From NCBI RefSeq assembly GCF_016056305.1, contig NZ_JAECZC010000111.1, forward strand, positions 30,127 to 94,126: a DNA stretch of 64,000 bases, read 5' to 3'. Position 1 is the first letter of the stretch. Each line of letters opens with the position of its first letter. Origin of the DNA: Amazonocrinis nigriterrae CENA67 (GTDB taxonomy: Bacteria > Cyanobacteriota > Cyanobacteriia > Cyanobacteriales > Nostocaceae). The position numbers and the translations under genes are program-made. Positions 53,540 through 61,250 of the stretch are shown here, piece after piece. The notes under the pieces were generated by a model, which searched no databases, was not told the origin of the DNA, and saw nothing but the letters and a program-made list of their open reading frames with translations.

Positions 53540-54661
53540 CTAGCACCTTTGCAACTTGTTTCGTACATCTTTGATGAATGCGCTTTCAAACTTAGCCTTA
53601 ATCTGTTTGGGTAGCGGACAATGATTACAAAAAGCTCGTAGATAATCCGGGCGTTGTTCACTGCGATCATCTGGAAAGACAAAGTAGGCTTTTATCCAAG
53701 GTGGTTTGCTGGGAATCAAAGGATTTTGTTGCCTGACTTTGTGTGCTAACAGAAAGGGATTAGCCCAGTCTTTGACATCAATTGCCCATACTTCATTATC
53801 TGGAAAAACAATTCGTAAATCATAGGCATCAAAATCAGGCCATAAGTTGACTTGAAGCCTTGATTTACCTAAATTTTCTAGTTTTTCTGCCAATCTTAAC
53901 TCTGCACAACCAGGTGCAGCAATAAAGCGCCGTAATCCTCGTTTGAGCCAAATAACTTGCTGTTTTTGAGAAATCTGACGACCTGACTTGCTAACATTTT
54001 TGGCACGGCAACGATCTTCCGCACAGATCAATTCTCCTTGGACAGTGCGAAGCATCAAATTTCCACAGTGAGCGCAACAGTGAAAATAACCATCGACAGC
54101 ATAGGATTCCGGTGCAGGTTCGTAAGCTGCTTGAATTTGTTCTTCTAGCTTTTCTAACAATGGTTCAGTACAAATTTGTAGTAACTCAAACGCTGTTAGT
54201 AGAAGTTGACTAATCAACAAACGACGGAACTGAACATAAGAATCGGGAGTGTCAGCCAATCTGCAAACACTCATTACGTTTAGCAATAACTGTTTTTGGG
54301 TGAGTTCCGCTTCTATATCCGAACTTGCGATCGCCCACTCTTCACAAATAGCAGTTGGTATTTGACCATCAAGCAGCTTATCTGCTACGCCTAAATCTTC
54401 TTGAGACAAATCCAAATGCCACTCTGTTAAAGGCCGACGACACCAACAAAGCAACTCAGGGACTCCTTGTGGTGGTTTCCTGCCTTGACGTAAGCAATTC
54501 AAAACCAGTCTATCTAGACCACGTTGGAGTTCTTTCGGATAAGGAAGAGTGGGCGCTTTACCGTTTTTGAGGCTTTCTGCAAGTTTTACGATACCACTAG
54601 CAACTAAGTGCAGCGTTAGTTCATCTGGTGAAAGTTGTGGTTTAGTGAAGTTAACAGTCAT
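53540..54661 (-). CDS. Zinc-ribbon plus PD-(D/E)XK nuclease of the pPIWI_RE system
   Basis: The 373-residue protein is the first gene of the operon. A helical N-terminal region (about 1-185) leads to a zinc ribbon (Cys195, Cys196, Cys199, Cys213, Cys218; FHCCAHCG and LICAEDRC). The C-terminal restriction-endonuclease fold has Glu254 (CAELRLAEK), Asp281 (YDLRIVF) and Asp295-x-Lys297 (AIDVKDW), a complete PD-(D/E)XK core. This is the third element of predicted pPIWI_RE loci and presumably cuts the targeted DNA. An optimal ribosome site (GGAGTGAGG) precedes the ATG. The promoter lies in the divergent gap with the XRE gene. Confidence 0.87.
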   Translation of the reverse strand: MTVNFTKPQLSPDELTLHLVASGIVKLAESLKNGKAPTLPYPKELQRGLDRLVLNCLRQGRKPPQGVPELLCWCRRPLTEWHLDLSQEDLGVADKLLDGQIPTAICEEWAIASSDIEAELTQKQLLLNVMSVCRLADTPDSYVQFRRLLISQLLLTAFELLQICTEPLLEKLEEQIQAAYEPAPESYAVDGYFHCCAHCGNLMLRTVQGELICAEDRCRAKNVSKSGRQISQKQQVIWLKRGLRRFIAAPGCAELRLAEKLENLGKSRLQVNLWPDFDAYDLRIVFPDNEVWAIDVKDWANPFLLAHKVRQQNPLIPSKPPWIKAYFVFPDDRSEQRPDYLRAFCNHCPLPKQIKAKFESAFIKDVRNKLQRC

Positions 54662-54726
54662 TACCTCACTCCAGATTTAGATTAAATTGTTGTTCACTTG
54701 AGTTACTCCTACAAAATCTCAAAACC

Positions 54727-54751
54727 TAAATTGAGAGTACAAATCTCAATT
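54727..54751. promoter_or_regulatory. AT-rich palindrome upstream of the pPIWI operon
   Basis: AAATTGAGA (54727-54735) and TCTCAATTT (54743-54751) are perfect 9-bp inverted arms around GTACAAA, 66-90 bases upstream of the nuclease start. It could be an operator or a 5'-leader hairpin. On the plus strand it is followed by TTT, but no plus-strand gene ends here, so it is not a terminator. Confidence 0.55.
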
Positions 54752-54841
54752 TTTTGAATTTAGTTTTATGTGTAGTGTTATGTATTAATTACAAGATTAG
54801 GTAGCAGTCTAACCCTTTATTTACCTGATGTCAATTAAAAT

Positions 54842-54880
54842 TGTTTGCAAAAAAATATGTTTGTAATACAAACTGTTTGT
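54842..54880. promoter_or_regulatory. Cluster of GTTTGT half-sites: probable XRE operator
   Basis: GTTTGTA-A-TACAAAC (54859-54873) is a perfect inverted repeat with a one-base centre. Its right half also forms a second one, ACAAAC-T-GTTTGT (54868-54880), and a further TGTTTGC lies at 54842. The half-sites have alternating orientation in the gap between the divergent pPIWI operon and XRE gene. A TTGACA at 54910-54915 lies between this cluster and the XRE start. This fits binding by an XRE repressor to two or more adjacent sites. Confidence 0.6.
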
Positions 54881-54945
54881 CTCATTAACATCATTACAGT
54901 ATTGTAGGATTGACAAGATATGCAGCAAATTCTCTTACTGTATAA

Positions 54946-55269
54946 ATGCCTGACTATCAACGGTTCTATACACAAGTAGGTCGCCGTATCCGCGAAGCAA
55001 GAGAAAAACGGGGATTGAGTCAAGAGGCACTAGCCTCACTTGTCTCTCTTACCCGTACCTCTGTGACAAATATTGAAAAAGGTAGACAGAAGTTTCTAGC
55101 TCACACCCTTGTGGACTTAGCTTTTGCATTGCGAGTTGAGCCAGCTACCTTACTTCCAGAGAGCAAAATTACATCCGAAGAAGAACTTGATGAACTCTTG
55201 AAAGATCGACCTCCCGAGGAACAGCACTGGATCAAAGCTGTCTTTGATTCTGTTGAAGAGAGAGAGTGA
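54946..55269 (+). CDS. XRE-family transcriptional regulator
   Basis: The 107-residue protein has an N-terminal HTH_3 domain (about residues 6-64): RRIREAREKRGLSQEALASL, VSLTRTSVTNIEKGRQ, LVDLAFALRVEPATLL. The acidic C-terminal tail (EEELDELLKDRPPEEQHW) may contact the metalloprotease encoded next. The ImmA/IrrE-like gene starts one base after its stop, so the two form an operon. By analogy with ImmR-ImmA and DdrO-IrrE pairs, the regulator would repress its own and perhaps the divergent pPIWI promoter until cleaved (inference). Confidence 0.88.
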   Translation: MPDYQRFYTQVGRRIREAREKRGLSQEALASLVSLTRTSVTNIEKGRQKFLAHTLVDLAFALRVEPATLLPESKITSEEELDELLKDRPPEEQHWIKAVFDSVEERE

Positions 55270-55270
55270 T

Positions 55271-55813
55271 ATGGCAGTTCGCCGGAAGTACATCTGTAAG
55301 GTCGTAGAACGCCTGATTAAGGATCAATGTATTCAAGCAGCACCAATTTTTGTTGAAGAATTGGCGCGTGCTTTGGGTGTGGAAGTGCAATATCAACCAG
55401 CTGATGACAAGCTATCTGGATTTCTAATTCGAGATTTTAAAAACCATTGTGCTGTTATTGGCGTTAACAGTTCTCATCATAAAAATAGGCAAAGATTTAC
55501 AATTGCCCATGAACTTGGACATTTTCTATTACACGAAGGAGAAAAAGTACATGTTGACCGTATTGACTATAGCTTTCAAGTCAAGCTTCGTAACGAAGAT
55601 TCAAGCAAAGGCATCAATTTAGAAGAAAAAGAAGCAAATTATTTTGCGGCAGAACTTCTTATGCCAGCAAGTTTTCTCAAAAAGGATCTTACTAATATGG
55701 AAATGCTTGATTTGCTAGATGAAGAAGGATTGAAGAAACTGGCAGATTCTTACAGAGTAAGCACTCAGGCGCTTACTTTCCGCTTAGCCTACTTAGGATA
55801 TATCCAGCTATAA
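55271..55813 (+). CDS. ImmA/IrrE-family zinc metalloprotease
   Basis: The protein (180 residues from ATG 55271) has the zinc motif HELGH within RFTIAHELGHFLLHEGE (His80, Glu81, His84) and the third-ligand region EKEANYFAAELLMP. A winged-helix-like C-terminus with LADSYRVSTQALTFRLAYLG follows. This is the DUF955/ImmA-IrrE class that cleaves XRE repressors in response to stress or invader signals. A TTG start 27 bases earlier is inside the XRE gene and less likely. Clear functional coupling to the XRE gene is inferred from the one-base gap. Confidence 0.9.
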   Translation: MAVRRKYICKVVERLIKDQCIQAAPIFVEELARALGVEVQYQPADDKLSGFLIRDFKNHCAVIGVNSSHHKNRQRFTIAHELGHFLLHEGEKVHVDRIDYSFQVKLRNEDSSKGINLEEKEANYFAAELLMPASFLKKDLTNMEMLDLLDEEGLKKLADSYRVSTQALTFRLAYLGYIQL

Positions 55814-55872
55814 GCAAAAATTCAACTAAGTTGAGTTTCAACTCAACGTAGGTTTTTCAACAATCTCTAAAT

Positions 55873-56745
55873 TTAAAATGATTCCATATATTCAATACAC
55901 TTTTGCATTTGCTGGCGCATAGTTTCAGCATCAGCATGAAACCTCCATCCATGACCTGGTAGCACCCATTCAAATGAGTAATTAGCCAATTGATGCATTG
56001 ATTGAGTCTGTTGTGGCCAAGAATACCAGCAGACATTGTGGAATGCTATCAGCTGATGCAAACTTTCTGACCAAGCAAGATGGTCGCCAGTGAAGAGAAA
56101 CTTATTCTTGTACAGTAAAACCGTGTGCCCTTTGGTATGTCCGGGAACAGGAATAATTAGCAAATCTGGAGTTAAAGCAAATTCTTCTACACCAGTTAGC
56201 TGTATTTCCACATTCCGAGTACTTCCAGAAATATCATCAGCGTGGAGAATCCGCTGACAATGAAAATGTTCGGCAAACTTTTGATGATCTGCCACATCAT
56301 CTCGGTGGGTTAAATACATATAACGTATTCCACCCATCTGTTCTATATGCTTAACTAAAGGAGGCGTAAATCGGGGAGAATCAACTAAGATATTACCTTC
56401 CGCAAGTTGAATCAAATAACTAGCAGCAGCGTAAGATTTTTCCGAATGATAGCCACAGTGATAAATATTTTCATCTAGTAAAATCGGAAAAGTTTGTTGA
56501 GCATCTTTGATATCGTGTGGTTTTTCAACTGTGCCAATGGAACTAGTAGGGCAAGCTAAAAGCGCTTGGAGTGCTGCTAATCTTTCTGTCTCATTCTCTG
56601 GTTGGTGAAATACTGCCGACTGTTCATCAACCCGATAAAAAACTTCGGGAGTCATCCAGCGACATGTATCACAATCAATACAAGTAGTATCTACATAAAA
56701 ATCGCCATTGACATTTTGGGGGCGACGAAGATTTAAATGAGCCAT
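55873..56745 (-). CDS. MBL-fold hydrolase with N-terminal ferredoxin-like domain
   Basis: The protein (290 residues from ATG 56745, preceded by AGAGG) has an N-terminal 4Fe-4S ferredoxin-like segment: CIDCDTC plus a later CPTSSIG cysteine (residues about 23-70). A metallo-beta-lactamase domain follows, with THRDDVADH as the HxHxDH-type motif (first-position variation), PVPGHTKGH, FTGDHLAW and VLPGHGW. Such ferredoxin-MBL proteins are frequent in cyanobacteria; the substrate is unknown (glyoxalase II-like and flavodiiron-like proteins share the fold). It lacks a flavodoxin domain. A longer start 36 bases upstream is possible but lacks a ribosome site. Confidence 0.85.
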   Translation of the reverse strand: MAHLNLRRPQNVNGDFYVDTTCIDCDTCRWMTPEVFYRVDEQSAVFHQPENETERLAALQALLACPTSSIGTVEKPHDIKDAQQTFPILLDENIYHCGYHSEKSYAAASYLIQLAEGNILVDSPRFTPPLVKHIEQMGGIRYMYLTHRDDVADHQKFAEHFHCQRILHADDISGSTRNVEIQLTGVEEFALTPDLLIIPVPGHTKGHTVLLYKNKFLFTGDHLAWSESLHQLIAFHNVCWYSWPQQTQSMHQLANYSFEWVLPGHGWRFHADAETMRQQMQKCIEYMESF

Positions 56746-56821
56746 GTTAAACCTCTTTCTGGCTGCTTGCTGGGCGGGCAATAAACCCTATATCACCACG
56801 CTAGCAAAAACAACCCCCCAC

Positions 56822-56917
56822 TAGACCTCTTGCAAAAGTCTCAATTCTTAACTCTGCCTTTGTGCCTTTGTGCCTTAGTGGTTAAGAAATTGACTGTTGA
56901 ACCACCAAGACACTAAG
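56822..56917. repeat. Host palindromic repeat (left part)
   Basis: AGACCTCTTGCAAAAGTC (56824-56841; also near 21341 and inverted at 30599) is followed by TTTGTGCCTTAGTGGTT and then AACCACCAAGACACTAAG, an inverse copy. Its continuation, ACACAAAG, is found only after the MITE (57084). The joined version ACCACCAAAGACACTAAGACACAAAG occurs uninterrupted near 34446-34471. Confidence 0.75.
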
Positions 56918-57078
56918 AGGATGTTTGGAAAGTAGAAAAGTATACTAAGAACCCCTCTCCAAACCTCTCCCCCACAGGGAGAGAGGCTTTGAAAGCCCCA
57001 TTCCCTCGTAGGGAAGGGGGGTAGGGGGGTTAGGTTTTTTAGGCTTTGATGTTAGCAATAATACTTTTCAAACAACCT
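56918..57078. mobile_element. 161-bp MITE inserted in a palindromic repeat
   Basis: Ends AGGATGTTTGGAAAG (56918-56932) and CTTTTCAAACAACCT (57064-57078) are inverted with 13 of 15 matches. CTAAG is duplicated on both sides (56913-56917 and 57079-57083). The interior holds CCCCTCTCCAAACCTCTCCC and a G-rich inverse, but no gene. Removing the element and one CTAAG restores GACACTAAGACACAAAG, the intact repeat seen near 34455. Confidence 0.88.
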
Positions 57079-57097
57079 CTAAGACACAAAGGGCTGA

Positions 57098-58219
57098 TTA
57101 ACCCCCAAAACCAGGAATCAAACGCTTGAGGGCACGTCCAGCAACATCACCATAGCGCAGTTCGCCACACAGAATCTTACCCATGATTTGGGCACCAGAG
57201 GGGCGCTTGACACCAACTTTGTAGCCAATACCAGGAAAGCGATAGAATGCTTGAGCTAATTTTTGCGCCCAAGCCATATCAGCACCCCATTGTTCATTCA
57301 TGGCTTCGGTGTATTGTTCTAAAGCATTTATGTCACCAGAAAGGGCCTGATTAATAGCTCCTGCTGCCAGTAAGCCACTGAAAATTGAGGGACGGATGCC
57401 TTCTGCTGTCATGGGATCAACTACACAAGCAGCTTCCCCAGCTAAAACAGCATTTTGAGTATGCAGCTTTTGATTGCCATCCCAAATACAAAGGGGATGA
57501 CCATATTGTTTGCTAATTGTCATGTCTAAATTAAACGATTTGGCATACTCATCCAAAATTTTCTTAAAGTCTTGGCGTTCACCACCAATGAATGTACCAA
57601 CACCAATTGAATAGCCGTCTGCTTTGGGGAAGTTCCAGATGTAGCCGTTTTTCACTAAGCCAAACTCGAAGTGAATTGTGGATTTGTTTTCCACATTGGC
57701 AGCAACTTCTGCCTCTAAAGCTCCTGCTAGGCGGCGTTTACGTTCTTTGAAGCCTAACCATTTTGCCATTGGGCCTTTCGCACCGTCAGCCGCTATTAAG
57801 TAGCGACTTGTAAATGCACCATTGGCTGTGTTCACTTGCCAATGATCAGTTTTAAACTCAATTCCTGTAACTTCTGTATTGTCCCGTAGTTCCGCTCCTT
57901 GTTTCTGGGCTTGCTGCACTAGGAAATGGTCAAAAATATCTCGCCGCACCATCCAGACTGGTTCTTTAGTTTCTATTTTTGCTTCTACAGGGTCTTCCAA
58001 TTTCCAGGTGAAGCGCAGAGAGTCTGCCTTGGAAGAAATAGCTGGGCTGAAGTCAAAGTCAAACCATTGCGCGATCGCAGGTGATACACCACCCCCACAT
58101 GGTTTATATCTTGGTAGGGATTCTTTTTCTAAAATTAATACTGAACGACCCTTTTTAGCTAGGTGATATGCTGCTGTTCCACCAGCTGGGCCTGCGCCGA
58201 CAATGATAGTATCGTACAT
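57098..58219 (-). CDS. Geranylgeranyl-reductase-family FAD oxidoreductase
   Basis: This 373-residue flavoprotein has the dinucleotide motif IIVGAGPAGGTAAYHLA (residues 5-21), the family block LPRYKPCGGGVS, YLIAADGAKGPMAKWLG in the middle and GEAACVVDPMTAEGI for FAD binding. The family includes ChlP, which reduces the geranylgeranyl side chain of chlorophyll, and related isoprenoid reductases. This one is shorter than ChlP as I know it, so a different isoprenoid substrate is possible. It lies directly downstream of a MITE on the plus-strand map and is probably monocistronic. Confidence 0.85.
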   Translation of the reverse strand: MYDTIIVGAGPAGGTAAYHLAKKGRSVLILEKESLPRYKPCGGGVSPAIAQWFDFDFSPAISSKADSLRFTWKLEDPVEAKIETKEPVWMVRRDIFDHFLVQQAQKQGAELRDNTEVTGIEFKTDHWQVNTANGAFTSRYLIAADGAKGPMAKWLGFKERKRRLAGALEAEVAANVENKSTIHFEFGLVKNGYIWNFPKADGYSIGVGTFIGGERQDFKKILDEYAKSFNLDMTISKQYGHPLCIWDGNQKLHTQNAVLAGEAACVVDPMTAEGIRPSIFSGLLAAGAINQALSGDINALEQYTEAMNEQWGADMAWAQKLAQAFYRFPGIGYKVGVKRPSGAQIMGKILCGELRYGDVAGRALKRLIPGFGG

Positions 58220-58785
58220 ATTGCTGAATTTTTGCTCCTCAAATAGTTAATTCTTTAGTTTATCTTTGGAATCTAAATAAAAACGGTTTGACTAGAGTTT
58301 AATTGATTCTCAAAATTGCTAAATATTCATTTTATGTAAATGTTTTTACATATATAGTAATTTTAGTAGGAGGTAAGTATGCCATAAATCCATACGGTTC
58401 AGTCAAGGCTAGGATTCTTGAACAAAGTAATCTTTTTAACGATTCTCTCAATTAATATGTAGTTATATCTCTTCCCCAAAAATGACTTACTTTTTCATAT
58501 TTTTGATCTCGTTTAACGGTTATTAAAATACAATTTATTTCTACAGTAATTGCAAAAAATTTAATAATTATTCAGGTGATTTTATAAATTTTTAGTAAAC
58601 ATCTAAGTACGGATATTCAGCGATCGCGCTTCAAGGTATCCCTAGTTAATTTTTCTTGCAGTGTCAAACGAAATATGAAGGCTAAAGAATTGATACATCA
58701 TTCTTCAACCTTCATACTTGACACTACTTACCCTTGGGTAATGCTAAAAGTGAGCGTTAAGCCGCCCCAAGGGCGTCTACATGCT
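58220..58785. other. Gene-free region with fold-back repeat
   Basis: About 565 AT-rich bases. TATGAAGG and CCTTCATA with inner AAGAAT/ATTCTT arms form an imperfect hairpin at 58674-58716, lying past the end of frr. GCCGCCCCAAGGGCG near 58761 is another short inverted motif. No RNA gene was recognised and the frr terminator is not clear. Confidence 0.5.
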
Positions 58786-59334
58786 TTAGACAGTGGTGAT
58801 GTCTTTTTCTTTTTCTGCCAATAGTTCGTCTATTTTGGCAGTGTATTTGTTTGTTAATTTTTGCAATTTGTCTTGTTGGTCTTTCGATTCATCTTCTGAG
58901 ATTTCCGAGGCTTTCTCTTGTTTGCGAATGGAATCTATGGCATCACGGCGGATATTGCGAATCGCAACGCGACCTTCTTCAGCATACTTAGCAGCGATTT
59001 TGACTAGTTCTTTACGGCGATCGCTTGTTAAAGGCGGAATGTTGAGCCGAATCACAGAACCGTCGTTGCTGGGTGTTAAACCCACATCTGAGAGGGAAAT
59101 TGCCTTCTCAACGATGTTTAAGCTGCTGCGATCGTAGGGCTGAATCAAAATCGTCGTGGCGTCTGGCGTGCTGATATTTGCCAAGGATTTCAAAGGTGTG
59201 GGTGAACCGTAGTAATCCACCTGTACTTTATCTAGCAGACTCGCGTTGGCGCGACCAGTGCGAATCGTGTTAAAAGCTCGTTGAGTTGACTCAACGGTTT
59301 TTTGCATCGTACTTTCAGCTTCAGCTAATTTCAC
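58786..59334 (-). CDS. frr: Ribosome recycling factor
   Basis: RRF (182 residues) splits post-termination ribosomes with EF-G. Signature blocks are [55 protein letters not shown] and [14 protein letters not shown] chose the GTG at 59334 over the longer frame, because it follows a GGGAGG ribosome site and gives the conserved MKLAEAES N-terminus. The start lies 14 bases inside the end of pyrH, so the two genes are coupled, as in most bacteria. Confidence 0.96.
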   Translation of the reverse strand: MKLAEAESTMQKTVESTQRAFNTIRTGRANASLLDKVQVDYYGSPTPLKSLANISTPDATTILIQPYDRSSLNIVEKAISLSDVGLTPSNDGSVIRLNIPPLTSDRRKELVKIAAKYAEEGRVAIRNIRRDAIDSIRKQEKASEISEDESKDQQDKLQKLTNKYTAKIDELLAEKEKDITTV

Positions 59335-60049
59335 AAGAACCTCCCACAAGGGTGCCGATGGATTCTCCCAAGACTGCGCGGTGGATATTACCTCTCACCG
59401 TTAGATCAAATACCAGAATTGGGATATTATTTTCTTTACACAAGGCAATCGCTGTACTATCCATCACTCGCAAATCTTTGGCCAAAACGTGCGCGTAAGT
59501 GAGACTGGTGTAGCGTTTAGCGTCAGGATAGACGTGGGGATCAGCATCGTATACTCCGTCTACCTTGGTGGCTTTAAAAATCACTTCGGCATCAATTTCT
59601 GCAGCTCTTAATGCCGCAGTGGTGTCAGTGGTAAAGAAGGGATTTCCAGAACCAGCACCAAAAATAACCACCCGTCCTTTTTCTAGATGACGGATGGCGC
59701 GACGACGGATATAGGGCTCTGCTAATTCTTGCATAGCGATCGCAGTCTGTACCCGTGTCTGTACCCCTATTCGCTCCAGTGAATCTTGTAGCGTCATGGC
59801 GTTCATTACCGTGGCAATCATTCCTATGTAGTCAGCGGTTGCCCTATCCATCCCCGCCGACGCCGCTTTGACGCCTCGAAAAATATTGCCGCCGCCAACG
59901 ACGATGGCGATTTGAACGCCTGTGGCTACTACCTCTGCTACCTCTTGTGCTATCTCTTTGACCACTTCTGGATCAATGCCATAGCCCATGTTGCCCATTA
60001 AGGCTTCACCGCTCAGTTTAAGTAAAACCCGTCGGTAATTCGTTCCCAT
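59321..60049 (-). CDS. pyrH: UMP kinase
   Basis: PyrH phosphorylates UMP in pyrimidine synthesis. The 242-residue protein (start at ATG 60049; a 13-codon upstream extension is unlikely) has [14 protein letters not shown] at the N-terminus, [11 protein letters not shown], the [23 protein letters not shown] block and [10 protein letters not shown]. Length is standard for the hexameric bacterial enzyme, which is allosterically controlled by GTP and UTP in other species. It heads the pyrH-frr operon and overlaps frr by 14 bases. Confidence 0.97.
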   Translation of the reverse strand: MGTNYRRVLLKLSGEALMGNMGYGIDPEVVKEIAQEVAEVVATGVQIAIVVGGGNIFRGVKAASAGMDRATADYIGMIATVMNAMTLQDSLERIGVQTRVQTAIAMQELAEPYIRRRAIRHLEKGRVVIFGAGSGNPFFTTDTTAALRAAEIDAEVIFKATKVDGVYDADPHVYPDAKRYTSLTYAHVLAKDLRVMDSTAIALCKENNIPILVFDLTVRGNIHRAVLGESIGTLVGGSCEIS

Positions 60050-60119
60050 GAAGTTACGCTTTATCAAAAAAGTTGCAATTGCCTCCAATTTAAGATAACA
60101 GTAGAGTGCCTATCTATGT

Positions 60120-60674
60120 CTAGTTCCGCCAAATCAATGAAGTACCTACTGGCTCTGTTTCTGGAATGTTAATTGCTTGATTTGCAAACAGAGAGGCGAT
60201 CACGTTTCTCAAATATTCCTCTCCTACAAATAACGGTTCTTGAGGATGATTGTCAATTTGACCTTTATAGCGCAATATCCCATCACTATCTATTAAGAAA
60301 GCCATTGGCGTTTTACTCGCACCAAAGCTCTTAGTCACATCTTGCGTTGAATCCCATAGGTACGGAAAATTCAACTGATGATCACTAGCAAAAGCTTTCA
60401 TATTTTCAAAAATTTCTCTAGGATGCTCAGTAACATCACTGCCGTTCATGCCGATGAGTGTAAAGCCATTTGGGGCAAATTCGGCTTGAATGCTTTTTAG
60501 CCTATCTAGATATAAGTTTACGTAAGGACAGTGGTTGCACATAAAAATGACGCCAACTGCACGGAACTTTTCTAGATAACGGCTAAGATGGTGTACTTGA
60601 TTGTCAATTCCTGGCAGTTCAAAATCTGGTGCGTAGTTACCAACAGGAGTATAAACTGTTTCTAATATAGTCAT
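60120..60674 (-). CDS. Thioredoxin-like/AhpC-TSA family redox protein
   Basis: The protein (184 residues from ATG 60674) has a peroxiredoxin/thioredoxin-like fold: APDFELPGIDNQVHHLSRYL, then FMCNHCPYV with the redox pair CNHC at about residues 47-50, then TPMAFLIDSDGILRYKGQID. It resembles the cyanobacterial thioredoxin-family proteins annotated as peroxiredoxin-like; the CNHC motif suggests disulfide chemistry rather than a single peroxidatic cysteine. No signal peptide is seen. It lies upstream of pyrH on the same strand with a 70-base gap. Confidence 0.85.
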   Translation of the reverse strand: MTILETVYTPVGNYAPDFELPGIDNQVHHLSRYLEKFRAVGVIFMCNHCPYVNLYLDRLKSIQAEFAPNGFTLIGMNGSDVTEHPREIFENMKAFASDHQLNFPYLWDSTQDVTKSFGASKTPMAFLIDSDGILRYKGQIDNHPQEPLFVGEEYLRNVIASLFANQAINIPETEPVGTSLIWRN

Positions 60675-60689
60675 CTTATTTGGCCGCAA

Positions 60690-61250
60690 GGAGCTAGTAA
60701 TACAATAATCTAGGTGAATTTAGCGTCAATTTCTGGTGCAAACCAATTTTTAACCGAATACTTAGTAACCAACATTTTATAGATTCATTTAGAAGCCGTA
60801 AATTGTGAAACTACTGAAACTACTACCGATGCTAATTTCATTACATTAGCCACAATTATCTGGTGAGTTACACACAGGCAGCGCAATTCGTTAAATTATA
60901 TAAGCACAGTTGTAAATTGAGCGTTCGCAATTATTAGTTAAGTCTCCATCTGCATCAACACTCAATACTGTACATAAATTGCTTGTAAAGCCTTTACAAT
61001 ATTTCTCTGGTTTCAGTGTTATTACTAGATTTGCGCTTATAAGCCGTCACAGATGTAGCGATCGCTAGTGTTTCCCTCGCCAAAAAAGCCATATTACATT
61101 TTGTAAAGTATGATAAATAAAAATAACAAAATTTAAAAAAAGCGTCACCAAAATTAGGGGCAGTACTGTTTTCACTTGAATCGAAGTTAAAAAAAGACTG
61201 TGTACAGTAACTATATATACTTAATCTCTCTGTATCCTGAGTAATTTACC
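60690..61250. other. Gene-free divergent promoter region
   Basis: About 560 AT-rich bases between the divergent thioredoxin-like and hydrolase genes. TATATATAC near 61213 could be part of the hydrolase promoter. I see no RNA gene, terminator or long repeat. Confidence 0.5.

Noticed and set aside
54727-54760. Plus-strand terminator before the XRE gene
   Set aside because: Although followed by Ts, no plus-strand transcription unit precedes it; the divergent promoter context favours an operator or leader element.
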